6,486 bases of DNA from an uncultured bacterium (lineage in GTDB: Bacteria > Bacillota > Bacilli > Lactobacillales > Lactobacillaceae): assembly GCA_905214235.1 (NCBI GenBank), contig CAJMLF010000046.1, positions 1-6,486 of the forward strand. Reading direction: 5' to 3'. The notes beneath the pieces are model-generated. The model saw only the letters and a list, made by a program, of their open reading frames with translations, searched no databases and was not told where the DNA came from. Within the stretch, counting starts at the first letter, position 1. Every line of letters begins with the position of its first letter. The position numbers and the translations under genes are program-made. Of the stretch, positions 1-6,463 are shown one piece after another.

Positions 1-14
1 TGTTGCTGGTAGAT

Positions 15-20
15 AGGAGG
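15..20 (+). promoter_or_regulatory. Ribosome binding site of ftsH
   Basis: AGGAGG is a full anti-16S match, 5 nt before the ATG at 26. It fixes the ftsH start. The 14 bases before it are too short to assign to an upstream gene. Confidence 0.85.
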
Positions 21-25
21 TTGTT

Positions 26-2158
26 ATGAACAACAATCGGCGTAATAATAATTTTACTCATAACGTTCTCTTCTACGCAGTGATGTTCTTGTGTATCATG
101 GGAATTGCCTACTTCTTCTTCGGTGGTAACCAATCCACTGGCCAAAGCAAGACAGTCACCCAAAGCGAGTTTATCTCTGAACTGAAGAGCAATAAGGTTA
201 AGAGTGTCCAGCTACAACCGAATGGTGGAGTTTACAAGGTTACCGGGACTTACCGCAAGCCCCAATCTAATAATAGTAATGACTCCAATAACGGTTTTGC
301 TTTAACCACGCAACGCAACAATAAGGTAAGTCAGTTCCAGAGTTCTGTCCTGGAAAGCGACGTTACGGTTAGTCAACTACAGAATTATGCCAACAAGCAC
401 AATGTTAAGCTGAGTACCCGGGCGGAGGAATCCAACAGCGTCTGGATGAACTTACTTTTAACCGTCCTCCCGCTGGTCATCATGATTTTCTTCTTCTACA
501 TGATGATGGGCCAAGCAGGCCAAGGTGGCGGCGGTCGTGGAGTAATGAGCTTTGGTAAGACAAAAGCTAAACCAGCAGATGCCAAAAAGAACAAGGTTCG
601 TTTCTCTGATGTTGCCGGTGAGGAAGAAGAAAAGCAAGAGCTGGTCGAAGTTGTTGAATTCCTGAAGAATCCAAAGAAATTCACCCGGCTGGGCGCCAAG
701 ATTCCATCTGGGGTCTTGCTTGAGGGTCCCCCGGGTACCGGTAAGACCTTGCTTGCCAAGGCGGTTGCCGGTGAATCAGGAGTCCCATTCTTCTCCATTT
801 CTGGTTCTGACTTCGTTGAAATGTTCGTCGGGGTTGGTGCCAGCCGTGTCCGGGACCTCTTTGACCAAGCTAAAAAGGCTGCCCCAGCGATCATCTTCAT
901 TGATGAAATTGATGCCGTTGGTCGCCGGCGTGGTAATGGTATGGGCGGTGGCCACGATGAACGTGAGCAGACGCTTAACCAATTGCTGGTTGAAATGGAC
1001 GGGTTCCAAGGTGACGAAGGGGTCATTGTGATGGCCGCCACTAACCGGTCCGATGTTCTGGATCCTGCCTTGCTGCGTCCTGGTCGTTTCGACCGGAAGA
1101 TCCTGGTCGGCCGTCCGGACGTTAAGGGCCGTGAAGCAATTCTGCGGGTTCACGCGAAGAACAAGCCATTGGCACCTGACGTTGACCTTAAGGAAATTGC
1201 CAAGCAAACCCCTGGCTTTGTTGGGGCCGACCTGGCCAACCTGTTGAACGAGGCGGCCTTACTGGCAGCCCGGCGAAACAAGACCCAGATTGACGCGGAC
1301 GACTTGGATGAAGCTGAAGACCGGGTAATTGCCGGTCCAGCCAAGCACGACCGGGTTCAATCACCACAAGAGCGGAAGACCGTTGCCTACCACGAAGCCG
1401 GTCACACGATTGTTGGTCTGGTCTTAAACGACGCCCGGGTTGTCCACAAAGTCACGATTGTACCGCGTGGGCGAGCCGGTGGTTACGCAATTATGCTGCC
1501 ACGGGAAGACCAAATGCTGATGTCCAAGAAGAACGCCGAAGAGCAGATTGCCGGTTTAATGGGTGGTCGTGCGGCCGAAGAGCTGATCTTCAAGTCCCAG
1601 TCTTCGGGTGCTTCTAACGACTTTGAACAGGCAACCCAAATTGCCCGGGCAATGGTTACCCAGTACGGGATGAGCGACAAGATTGGCCCTGTTGAACTGC
1701 AGAGCTCCGGTCAGGTATTTACTGGCCAGGGTTATGACCAATCAACTTACTCCGAGAAGACGGCGGCCTTGATTGATGAGGAAGTTCGCCGGATCCTTAA
1801 TGAGGGTCACGAACGGGCCCTTCACATTCTGGAGACCCACCGCGAGCAGCACAAGGTAATTGCTGAGGCCCTGCTTAAGTATGAGACCCTTGATGAAAAG
1901 GAAATCCTGAGCTTGTACAAGACCGGGAAGATTCCAGAAAAGGCCCATGCTGAAGCAAATGAAGAGGCCCATGCCCAAACTTTTGAAGAATCAAAGCGGG
2001 CACTGGAACGGCTCGAAGATGAAAAGCGGGAAAACAAGGCTAACAATAATGAGTTACCAAGTGACGAAAACGCCGATCAATCTGATAAGCCAGATACTCA
2101 CGAGGGCCCATCTAATGATGAGGACCATTCGGATGATCATTCTGACCATCAAGAATAA
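26..2158 (+). CDS. ftsH: ATP-dependent zinc metalloprotease FtsH
   Basis: This is the membrane-anchored AAA+ protease that extracts and degrades misfolded membrane proteins and some short-lived regulators as a hexamer. Residues 12-32 form a first membrane segment, about 33-138 the extracytoplasmic domain with a variable Asn/Ser-rich loop (79-89), and about 139-161 the second membrane segment. The AAA+ module shows Walker A GPPGTGKT (234-241), the pore-loop FVG (267-269), Walker B ending IDEID (292-296), and RPGRFDR with arginine fingers R354 and R357. The protease domain has HEAGH (456-460) and the likely third zinc ligand D532 in SGASNDF. All catalytic residues are present. At 710 aa it is longer than many FtsH proteins (about 610-690 aa) because of a charged tail from about 632, ending in Asp/His repeats. 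The ATG follows a perfect ribosome binding site. In this family of bacteria ftsH often follows tilS and hpt, but neither is visible here. The ftsH promoter lies outside the window. Confidence 0.98.
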   Translation: MNNNRRNNNFTHNVLFYAVMFLCIMGIAYFFFGGNQSTGQSKTVTQSEFISELKSNKVKSVQLQPNGGVYKVTGTYRKPQSNNSNDSNNGFALTTQRNNKVSQFQSSVLESDVTVSQLQNYANKHNVKLSTRAEESNSVWMNLLLTVLPLVIMIFFFYMMMGQAGQGGGGRGVMSFGKTKAKPADAKKNKVRFSDVAGEEEEKQELVEVVEFLKNPKKFTRLGAKIPSGVLLEGPPGTGKTLLAKAVAGESGVPFFSISGSDFVEMFVGVGASRVRDLFDQAKKAAPAIIFIDEIDAVGRRRGNGMGGGHDEREQTLNQLLVEMDGFQGDEGVIVMAATNRSDVLDPALLRPGRFDRKILVGRPDVKGREAILRVHAKNKPLAPDVDLKEIAKQTPGFVGADLANLLNEAALLAARRNKTQIDADDLDEAEDRVIAGPAKHDRVQSPQERKTVAYHEAGHTIVGLVLNDARVVHKVTIVPRGRAGGYAIMLPREDQMLMSKKNAEEQIAGLMGGRAAEELIFKSQSSGASNDFEQATQIARAMVTQYGMSDKIGPVELQSSGQVFTGQGYDQSTYSEKTAALIDEEVRRILNEGHERALHILETHREQHKVIAEALLKYETLDEKEILSLYKTGKIPEKAHAEANEEAHAQTFEESKRALERLEDEKRENKANNNELPSDENADQSDKPDTHEGPSNDEDHSDDHSDHQE
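2120..2155 (+). repeat. 12-nt imperfect tandem repeat encoding the Asp/His-rich FtsH C-terminus
   Basis: Three in-frame 12-nt units encode EDHS, DDHS and DHQE, the last residues of FtsH (699-710). The unit GAN-GAN-CAT-TCN is degenerate at wobble positions in the first two copies. Such a low-complexity acidic/histidine tail probably lies outside the folded protease and varies between species. A metal-binding role is only a guess. Confidence 0.6.
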
Positions 2159-2167
2159 TAAAATGAT

Positions 2168-2211
2168 AAAATGGGAGTGACTGAGCCGCAGGGCTGGTTC
2201 TCCCATTTTTT
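2168..2211 (+). terminator. Intrinsic terminator after ftsH
   Basis: A perfect 10-bp stem, AAAATGGGAG (2168-2177) with CTCCCATTTT (2200-2209), encloses a smaller inner hairpin AGCC/GGCT (2184-2187 with 2192-2195, loop GCAG). The descending arm runs into six T residues (2206-2211). It begins 9 nt after the ftsH stop and ends 6 nt before the hslO ribosome binding site. It should therefore end or attenuate ftsH transcription before hslO. Confidence 0.85.
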
Positions 2212-2231
2212 ATTGCGAGGAGGAATTAATA

Positions 2232-3182
2232 ATGAAATCAACGGATTATTTAGTAAAGAGTATGAGTAAGGATGGCAAGTTCCGGGCATACGCCGTCAAC
2301 GCTACCCAGTTAGTGGAAAAGGCCCACGAAATTCATGACACCTGGAGCGCTTCATCAGCAGCTCTGGGCCGGACCTTAGTTGGGACCCTCCTGTTAGCTA
2401 CTGCCGGTCTGGAAGGTGAGGCCGGAATGACGGTCAAGATCCAAGGAAACGGCCCGGTTGGCTACATTGTTGCCGACGGGACGGCCAAGGGAACAGTAAA
2501 GGGCTACATGGGCAACCCCCACGTAAACCTGCCGGCTAATGCTAAGGGTAAGATTGATGTAGCGGGCGCGGTTGGTAAGAAGGGAACCCTCTCCGTTACC
2601 AAGATGGCTCCTGGCGACAAGACACCTTACACCGGGGAAGTCAACCTGGTCTCGGGTGAGCTAGGTGATGACTTTACCTACTACCTCGCCCAGTCAGAAC
2701 AAATTCCGTCGGCGGTGGGCCTGTCTGTTTTTGTTAACCCGGACGACAGTATCGAAGTTGCCGGTGGTTTCATGATTCAGGTCCTTCCTGGTGCCAGTGA
2801 CGAGGAAATCACGAAGTTGGAAAAGACACTTAAGGGGCTGCCACTCGTTTCGGAAATGCTTCGTGACGGGGATACACCCGAAGACATTCTCAAAAAGATC
2901 TTTGGCGACCAACTGAAGATCCTGGATACCATGCCTGTCCGCTACGAGTGTGACTGCTCTAAGCAGCGCTTTGCCCGGGCCCTGGAGAGTATTAGCACGG
3001 CTGACCTGAAGAAGTTAATTGATGAGGACCACCACGCGGAGACGGTTTGCCAGTTCTGTGGTAAGAAGTACGAATTCAGTGAGGAAGAACTGCAGTTAAT
3101 TTACGACAAGAAGGTTGCCGATGCCGAGGCCGATAAGGAAATTGCGGAAAAGGAAAAGCAAAATAAGGATCAGAAAAAGTAG
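2232..3182 (+). CDS. hslO: Redox-regulated molecular chaperone Hsp33
   Basis: Hsp33 is a cytoplasmic holdase chaperone switched on by oxidation, especially bleach-type stress combined with heat. Four cysteines bind zinc in the reduced, inactive form; disulfide formation releases zinc and exposes client-binding surfaces. The N-terminal core (about 1-230) begins DYLVKSMSKDGKFRAYAVNAT, typical of the family. The C-terminal redox switch has CDC (C240, C242) and CQFC (C273, C276), so all four ligands are present. The length is 316 aa against about 290 for many homologues; the excess is a Lys/Glu/Asp-rich tail (about 294-316). AGGAGG at 2218-2223 lies 8 nt before the ATG and supports this start. 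The gene sits just after the ftsH terminator with no obvious consensus promoter between, so its expression may depend on readthrough. Pairing with ftsH suits a shared protein quality-control role. Confidence 0.97.
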   Translation: MKSTDYLVKSMSKDGKFRAYAVNATQLVEKAHEIHDTWSASSAALGRTLVGTLLLATAGLEGEAGMTVKIQGNGPVGYIVADGTAKGTVKGYMGNPHVNLPANAKGKIDVAGAVGKKGTLSVTKMAPGDKTPYTGEVNLVSGELGDDFTYYLAQSEQIPSAVGLSVFVNPDDSIEVAGGFMIQVLPGASDEEITKLEKTLKGLPLVSEMLRDGDTPEDILKKIFGDQLKILDTMPVRYECDCSKQRFARALESISTADLKKLIDEDHHAETVCQFCGKKYEFSEEELQLIYDKKVADAEADKEIAEKEKQNKDQKK

Positions 3183-3186
3183 TTAC

Positions 3187-3216
3187 TTGGTTAGCAACCG
3201 GTGGATGTGCTATGAT
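3187..3216 (+). promoter_or_regulatory. Putative extended -10 promoter for dusB-lysS
   Basis: TATGAT at 3211-3216 is preceded by TGC (3208-3210), forming an extended -10 element. TTGGTT at 3187-3192 is a weak -35 with an 18-bp spacer. Transcription would start near 3222-3223, leaving a leader of about 67 nt before dusB. No intrinsic terminator is visible between the hslO stop and this promoter, so hslO transcripts may also run into dusB. Confidence 0.6.
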
Positions 3217-3241
3217 GGTTGAGTTATCGAACTATATCTAA

Positions 3242-3269
3242 GTGCAATTGGAAGCCAGCTCTGTTGCAC
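3242..3269 (+). other. Hairpin in the dusB 5' leader
   Basis: GTGCAA (3242-3247) pairs perfectly with TTGCAC (3264-3269). An inner TGGA/TCTG pairing including wobbles (3249-3252 with 3260-3263) leaves T3248 bulged. It ends 10 nt before the ribosome binding site AGGTGA, so it could affect translation or mRNA stability. It matches no riboswitch class I recognise. Confidence 0.4.
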
Positions 3270-3289
3270 GTGAGCAATGAGGTGAATTT

Positions 3290-4300
3290 ATGAAGTGGAA
3301 AATTGGCAACGTTGAGATTCCCAATCAGGTTGTCGTGGCACCGATGGCGGGGGTAACCAACTCGGCCTTCCGGGTCATCTGTAAGAAGTTTGGTGCTGGT
3401 TACGTGGTTTGCGAAATGATTTCGGACCGGGGAATCATGTACCACAACAAGAAGACCTTGAATATGATGAATGTTGACCCGAGCGAACACCCGATGGGAA
3501 TTCAAATCTTCGGGGGAACAAAGGAAACGCTAGTTGAAGCTGCCAAGTACGTTGACCAACACACGGCGGCGGACGTGATCGACATTAACATGGGCTGCCC
3601 GGTAAACAAGGTGGTTAAGACCGATGCGGGGGCCCGCTGGTTACTTGACCCGGATAAGGTCTACGAGATGGTCTCCTACGTTACTGACGCCGTCAAGAAG
3701 CCGGTAACGGTGAAGATGCGGACCGGCTGGGATGATAAGCACATTTATGCCGTCCAAAATGCCCTGGCCGCAGAGAAAGCCGGGGCGGCAGCGATTGCAA
3801 TGCACGGTCGGACCCGAAAACAGATGTATACGGGACACGCAGATTGGAATATACTAAAAGAGGTTGCTGATCAACTGACGATCCCGTTCATGGCTAACGG
3901 TGATATTCGGACACCGGAGGACGCCAAGAAGGTCCTTGATATGACCGGTGCAACGGCTGCAATGATTGGCCGAGCTGCGATGGGGAACCCATGGATGCTG
4001 ACCCGGACCGAACACTACTTGGAGACCGGTGAATTGTTACCGGAAGCGACTGCCGAGGAGAAGATTAAGATGGCTAAGGACCACCTTAACCGCTTGATTG
4101 ACCTCAAGGGTGAATACATCGGTGTGCGTGAGTTCCGAGGCCTTTCAACTTACTATTTGAAGGGAATTCCGCGCTCAGCACGGGCCAAGGCGGCCTTAGT
4201 AGAAGCCGAAACGCGGCAGGAAATGAACGATATCTTTGACCGCTTTGCTGAACAGACAGCAGAACGGGAGAGCAGAAGATCAACTAAAGAAGCTCAATAA
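3290..4300 (+). CDS. dusB: tRNA-dihydrouridine synthase DusB
   Basis: This is an FMN-dependent enzyme that reduces specific uridines in the tRNA D-loop region to dihydrouridine with NAD(P)H. The TIM-barrel flavin domain starts at once with APMAGVTN (17-24). The catalytic cysteine is C103 in DINMGCPVNKV. FMN and substrate contact motifs follow: KMRTGW (142-147), HGRTR (172-176), NGDI (203-206) and GRAAMGNPW (227-235). The C-terminal helical tRNA-binding part runs from about 250 to 320. At 336 aa it has the normal family length and looks intact. The ATG has AGGTGA at 3280-3285 just upstream, and the N-terminus matches the family. Sequence alone does not show which D positions it modifies; Bacillota DusB enzymes can be multisite. 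It lies 15 nt before lysS and probably shares its transcript, joining tRNA modification to tRNA charging. Confidence 0.97.
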   Translation: MKWKIGNVEIPNQVVVAPMAGVTNSAFRVICKKFGAGYVVCEMISDRGIMYHNKKTLNMMNVDPSEHPMGIQIFGGTKETLVEAAKYVDQHTAADVIDINMGCPVNKVVKTDAGARWLLDPDKVYEMVSYVTDAVKKPVTVKMRTGWDDKHIYAVQNALAAEKAGAAAIAMHGRTRKQMYTGHADWNILKEVADQLTIPFMANGDIRTPEDAKKVLDMTGATAAMIGRAAMGNPWMLTRTEHYLETGELLPEATAEEKIKMAKDHLNRLIDLKGEYIGVREFRGLSTYYLKGIPRSARAKAALVEAETRQEMNDIFDRFAEQTAERESRRSTKEAQ

Positions 4301-4301
4301 G

Positions 4302-4307
4302 AGGAGG
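4302..4307 (+). promoter_or_regulatory. Ribosome binding site deciding the GTG start of lysS
   Basis: AGGAGG within GAGGAGGAG (4301-4309) lies 8 nt before GTG at 4316. The next in-frame ATG (Met8, 4337) would lie about 29 nt from this site, so GTG is the better start. Confidence 0.85.
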
Positions 4308-4315
4308 AGAATTCT

Positions 4316-5824
4316 GTGTCACAAGAACTAGATCAGATGCGTGTTCGTCGTGAAAAGATGGAAGAATTAAAAGAGGCGGGGATTGAACCCTTTGGCCGGC
4401 GCTTTAAGCGTGATCACCTGGCCCAAGATCTGCACGACAAATATGACAAGTATGACAAAGAAGAATTAAATGAAATGGGCGAGATGGTTACCATTGCTGG
4501 GCGGATGACCCGGAAGCGGAGTAGTGGTAAGGCTGGTTTCGCTGATTTTGTTGACCGGACGGGTAAGATTCAGGTCTATGCACGTAAGGACATGGTGGGG
4601 GACGAACCTTACCATATTTTCAAGCGGGCTGATATTGGTGACTTCCTGGGGATTTACGGGGATGTCATTAAGACCAACACTGGCGAATTGACTGTGCGGG
4701 CCCACAAGATTACCTTCTTGTCCAAGGCCCTGCGCCCACTCCCGAACAAGTGGGAAGGGGTTACGGATCCCGAGACGATTTATCGTCAGCGTTACCTTGA
4801 CCTGATTTCTAACCCTGAGAGCTTTAAACGTTTCCACCAACGGACAGCAATTATCAAGGCTGTGCGGAAGTACATGGATGACCATGGCTTTACTGAAGTG
4901 GAAACCCCAATCTTGAACACCCAGGCTGGTGGTGCTAATGCCCGGCCGTTTATTACCCACCACAATGCCCTAGACATTGACATGTACCTACGGATTGCAA
5001 CCGAATTGTACCTGAAGCGGTTGATTGTCGGGGGCTTTGAACGGGTTTACGAATTAGGCCGGATCTTCCGGAATGAGGGGATGGACCCGCACCACAACCC
5101 TGAATTTACGACAATGGAAACCTATGCCGCATACTTTGACTTCCATGATGTAATGGACGAAACGGAAGGAATCGTCAAGGCAGCTGCCAAGGTTGTATCC
5201 GACGATGGGAAGATCACTTACCAGGGACACGATATTGACCTGGGTGGCGACTTCAAGCGGATCACAATGGTTGATGCCGTTAAGGAAAAGACGGGGATTG
5301 ACTTCAGTGACAAGTCCATGACGGACGAAGATGCTAAGAAGCTGGCAGAAGAACACAAGATTGAATATAAGCCATACTGGACTAAGGGACATATCCTGAA
5401 CGCCTTCTTTGAAGAATATGTGGAGGATACCCTTATTCAACCAACCTTTGTTTATGAATACCCAGTTGAAGTTTCACCACTGGCTAAGCGGAACAAGGAT
5501 AATCCAGAAATGACTGACCGCTTTGAACTGTACGTTGATGGGAGCGAACTGGGGAATGCCTTCAGTGAATTGAACGACCCAATCGACCAGAAGAAGCGGT
5601 TTGAAATGCAAGCGAAGGAAAAGGCTAACGGTAACGATGAAGCTGAACCAGTCGACTTAGACTACGTTCAGGCGTTGGAATACGGGATGCCGCCAACGGG
5701 TGGACTCGGTATCGGGATTGACCGGCTGGTAATGCTGCTGACTGATGCTAAGTCGATTCGTGATGTCATTCTCTTCCCAACCATGCGTCCGGAAAAGGAA
5801 AAGCAAAACGGTAAGAAGAAGTAA
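4316..5824 (+). CDS. lysS: Lysyl-tRNA synthetase (class II)
   Basis: This cytoplasmic class IIb synthetase activates lysine with ATP and charges tRNA-Lys, probably as a homodimer. The N-terminal helix (about 1-50) leads into an OB-fold anticodon-binding domain (about 58-140). The catalytic domain shows motif 1 around 172-200 (ending FTEVETPIL), motif 2 [14 protein letters not shown] (242-255, with R252 as the ATP-contacting arginine) and motif 3 [12 protein letters not shown] (463-474, with R470). [17 protein letters not shown] (406-422) is also a LysRS hallmark. At 502 aa it is of usual length and intact. Translation starts at GTG behind a strong ribosome binding site, 15 nt after dusB. There is no room for a T-box leader, so any lysine or tRNA control would have to act upstream of dusB, where no T-box motif is seen. 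A DKYDKYDK micro-repeat sits at 41-48. The lysS-rRNA operon neighbourhood is also known in Bacillus. Confidence 0.98.
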   Translation: MSQELDQMRVRREKMEELKEAGIEPFGRRFKRDHLAQDLHDKYDKYDKEELNEMGEMVTIAGRMTRKRSSGKAGFADFVDRTGKIQVYARKDMVGDEPYHIFKRADIGDFLGIYGDVIKTNTGELTVRAHKITFLSKALRPLPNKWEGVTDPETIYRQRYLDLISNPESFKRFHQRTAIIKAVRKYMDDHGFTEVETPILNTQAGGANARPFITHHNALDIDMYLRIATELYLKRLIVGGFERVYELGRIFRNEGMDPHHNPEFTTMETYAAYFDFHDVMDETEGIVKAAAKVVSDDGKITYQGHDIDLGGDFKRITMVDAVKEKTGIDFSDKSMTDEDAKKLAEEHKIEYKPYWTKGHILNAFFEEYVEDTLIQPTFVYEYPVEVSPLAKRNKDNPEMTDRFELYVDGSELGNAFSELNDPIDQKKRFEMQAKEKANGNDEAEPVDLDYVQALEYGMPPTGGLGIGIDRLVMLLTDAKSIRDVILFPTMRPEKEKQNGKKK

Positions 5825-5830
5825 AATCAT

Positions 5831-5852
5831 CAAGGCTTGACGATTGGCCTTG
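5831..5852 (+). other. Stem-loop after lysS
   Basis: CAAGGC (5831-5836) pairs with GCCTTG (5847-5852) around a 10-nt loop. No T tract follows. It begins 6 nt after the lysS stop and is the first of three consecutive hairpins, so it may protect the mRNA 3' end. Confidence 0.45.
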
Positions 5853-5857
5853 TAGGA

Positions 5858-5876
5858 TAAAGTGAATACCACTTTA
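5858..5876 (+). other. Second stem-loop after lysS
   Basis: TAAAGTG (5858-5864) pairs perfectly with CACTTTA (5870-5876), with loop AATAC. It lies between the first hairpin and the terminator and has no T tract of its own. Confidence 0.45.
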
Positions 5877-5880
5877 GCGT

Positions 5881-5921
5881 AAAAGATTCGCACCTAGTTT
5901 ACTTAGGTACGAATCTTTTTT
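5881..5921 (+). terminator. Intrinsic terminator of the dusB-lysS unit
   Basis: AAAAGATTCG (5881-5890) pairs with CGAATCTTTT (5910-5919). After one C/A mismatch, ACCTA (5892-5896) pairs with TAGGT (5904-5908). The T run 5916-5921 completes it. The A run on the other side gives only a short T tract on the minus strand, so it may be weakly bidirectional. It insulates lysS from the rRNA control region. Confidence 0.9.
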
Positions 5922-6150
5922 AGGTTATAAAAGGGTATTACATGAACTGCGGTACTAGTTCATAGTATTATTCCTTAACCGGTGGACAGTCTACCGGCTA
6001 TTAGCAAAAATCAATATTAGTAATATGTTGGGGTAACGGAGAGACACATTCGTCAACATATCCGAAAGCACTAAGGTAACGAGGAGAGGGTTAGATAGAA
6101 AATGAAACCGGACATTCTGAAAGAAACATACTCCTTAGTCCTTCTTTTGA
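5922..6150. other. Gene-free stretch rich in inverted repeats, function unknown
   Basis: No convincing coding frame is visible on either strand. Inverted repeats are frequent: ATGAACT/AGTTCAT (5942-5948 with 5957-5963); CCGGTGG/CTACCGG with one wobble (5979-5985 with 5991-5997); ATATTA/TAATAT (6014-6019 with 6021-6026); ATATGTTG/CAACATAT (6023-6030 with 6054-6061), with inner ACGGA/TTCGT including one wobble (6036-6040 with 6049-6053); and ACTAAGG/CCTTAGT (6070-6076 with 6133-6139). GGTAACG occurs twice (6032-6038 and 6075-6081). I found no good promoter within it. It could be a structured RNA, a decayed element or an upstream regulatory zone for the rRNA promoters. Confidence 0.4.
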
Positions 6151-6230
6151 GATTAAATATGAACAAAAATAAATGTTTAATAATGGAAGTTCGTTGTTTA
6201 AAAATAGTTGAATTTATTTCTAATTATTTG
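6151..6230 (+). promoter_or_regulatory. A/T-rich UP-like zone upstream of rRNA promoter P1
   Basis: The 80 bases before the P1 -35 box are strongly A/T-rich with A and T tracts (for example AAAAATAAA near 6165 and TTTAAAAATA near 6198), in contrast to the genes. This resembles UP elements bound by the RNA polymerase alpha subunit at rRNA promoters. Assignment rests on composition and position only. Confidence 0.5.
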
Positions 6231-6259
6231 TTGACAATTAGTTGATATCTCGGTATAGT
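6231..6259 (+). promoter_or_regulatory. Tandem rRNA promoter P1
   Basis: TTGACA (6231-6236, perfect -35), a 17-bp spacer and TATAGT (6254-6259, 5/6 to consensus). A G at 6267 is a possible first base. Confidence 0.85.
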
Positions 6260-6319
6260 TAATAATGTTGTTTGAGACGTTAACAATTGATTGCTTCAAA
6301 TTGGAAATCAAATTTATTG

Positions 6320-6348
6320 TTGACAGTTTCTCGGCAACATGATATATT
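6320..6348 (+). promoter_or_regulatory. Tandem rRNA promoter P2
   Basis: TTGACA (6320-6325, perfect), a 17-bp spacer and TATATT (6343-6348), with TGA just before the -10 forming an extended -10. A G at 6354 or 6355 is a plausible first base. The -35 lies 89 bp after that of P1. Confidence 0.87.
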
Positions 6349-6396
6349 ATAAAGGCTGCTTGTTAACGAGCTGACTTAATTAATTAAAATTAGTTG

Positions 6397-6425
6397 TTGA
6401 CTTTAATAAGCAGATTTGATAAAAT
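6397..6425 (+). promoter_or_regulatory. Tandem rRNA promoter P3
   Basis: TTGACT (6397-6402, 5/6), a 17-bp spacer and TAAAAT (6420-6425), again preceded by TGA as an extended -10. A G at 6431 is a plausible first base. The -35 lies 77 bp after that of P2. This promoter is nearest to the expected 16S gene. Confidence 0.85.
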
Positions 6426-6432
6426 ATTAAGC

Positions 6433-6458
6433 GTTAGTTAACTGCTTAGTTAGCTAAC
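6433..6458 (+). other. Leader RNA hairpin at the predicted 5' end of the P3 transcript
   Basis: GTTAGTTAACT (6433-6443) pairs with AGTTAGCTAAC (6448-6458) as an 11-bp stem with one G-U pair and loop GCTT. It starts 2 nt after the predicted P3 start and lacks a T tract, so it is not a terminator. It may stabilise the leader or take part in pre-16S processing. Confidence 0.6.
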
Positions 6459-6463
6459 TGGTA

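Noticed and set aside
1..14. End of an upstream hpt gene
   Set aside because: hpt often precedes ftsH in lactobacilli, but 14 bases in which several frames end in stops cannot support the claim.
496..1041. A 181-codon minus-strand open frame inside ftsH
   Set aside because: It lies opposite the most conserved AAA+ part of ftsH, and its Ser/Pro-rich product looks like the complement of the real gene. No ribosome site or family resemblance.
3189..3199. Terminator after hslO (GGTT/AACC hairpin)
   Set aside because: The stem is only 4 bp and no T tract follows; the sequence is better read as part of the promoter spacer.
4301..4315. T-box leader for lysS
   Set aside because: The gap to dusB is 15 nt and filled by the ribosome binding site. 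No T-box sequence such as the AGGGTGG core is seen here or before dusB.
4466..4963. A 165-codon minus-strand open frame inside lysS
   Set aside because: It is opposite the clear LysRS OB-fold and motif 1 coding, with no recognisable protein features.
5657..5893. A 78-codon minus-strand frame across the lysS end and terminator
   Set aside because: Its start lies within the intrinsic terminator of lysS and most of it is antisense to lysS motif 3. No promoter or ribosome site is evident.
5926..5931. TATAAA as a promoter -10 for the hairpin-rich stretch
   Set aside because: No acceptable -35 lies 16-18 bp upstream; that position falls in the terminator stem.
6228..6442. CRISPR-like or transposon repeat array
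   Set aside because: The repeated pieces are short and coincide with -35 and -10 elements at 17-bp spacing, so promoters explain them better.
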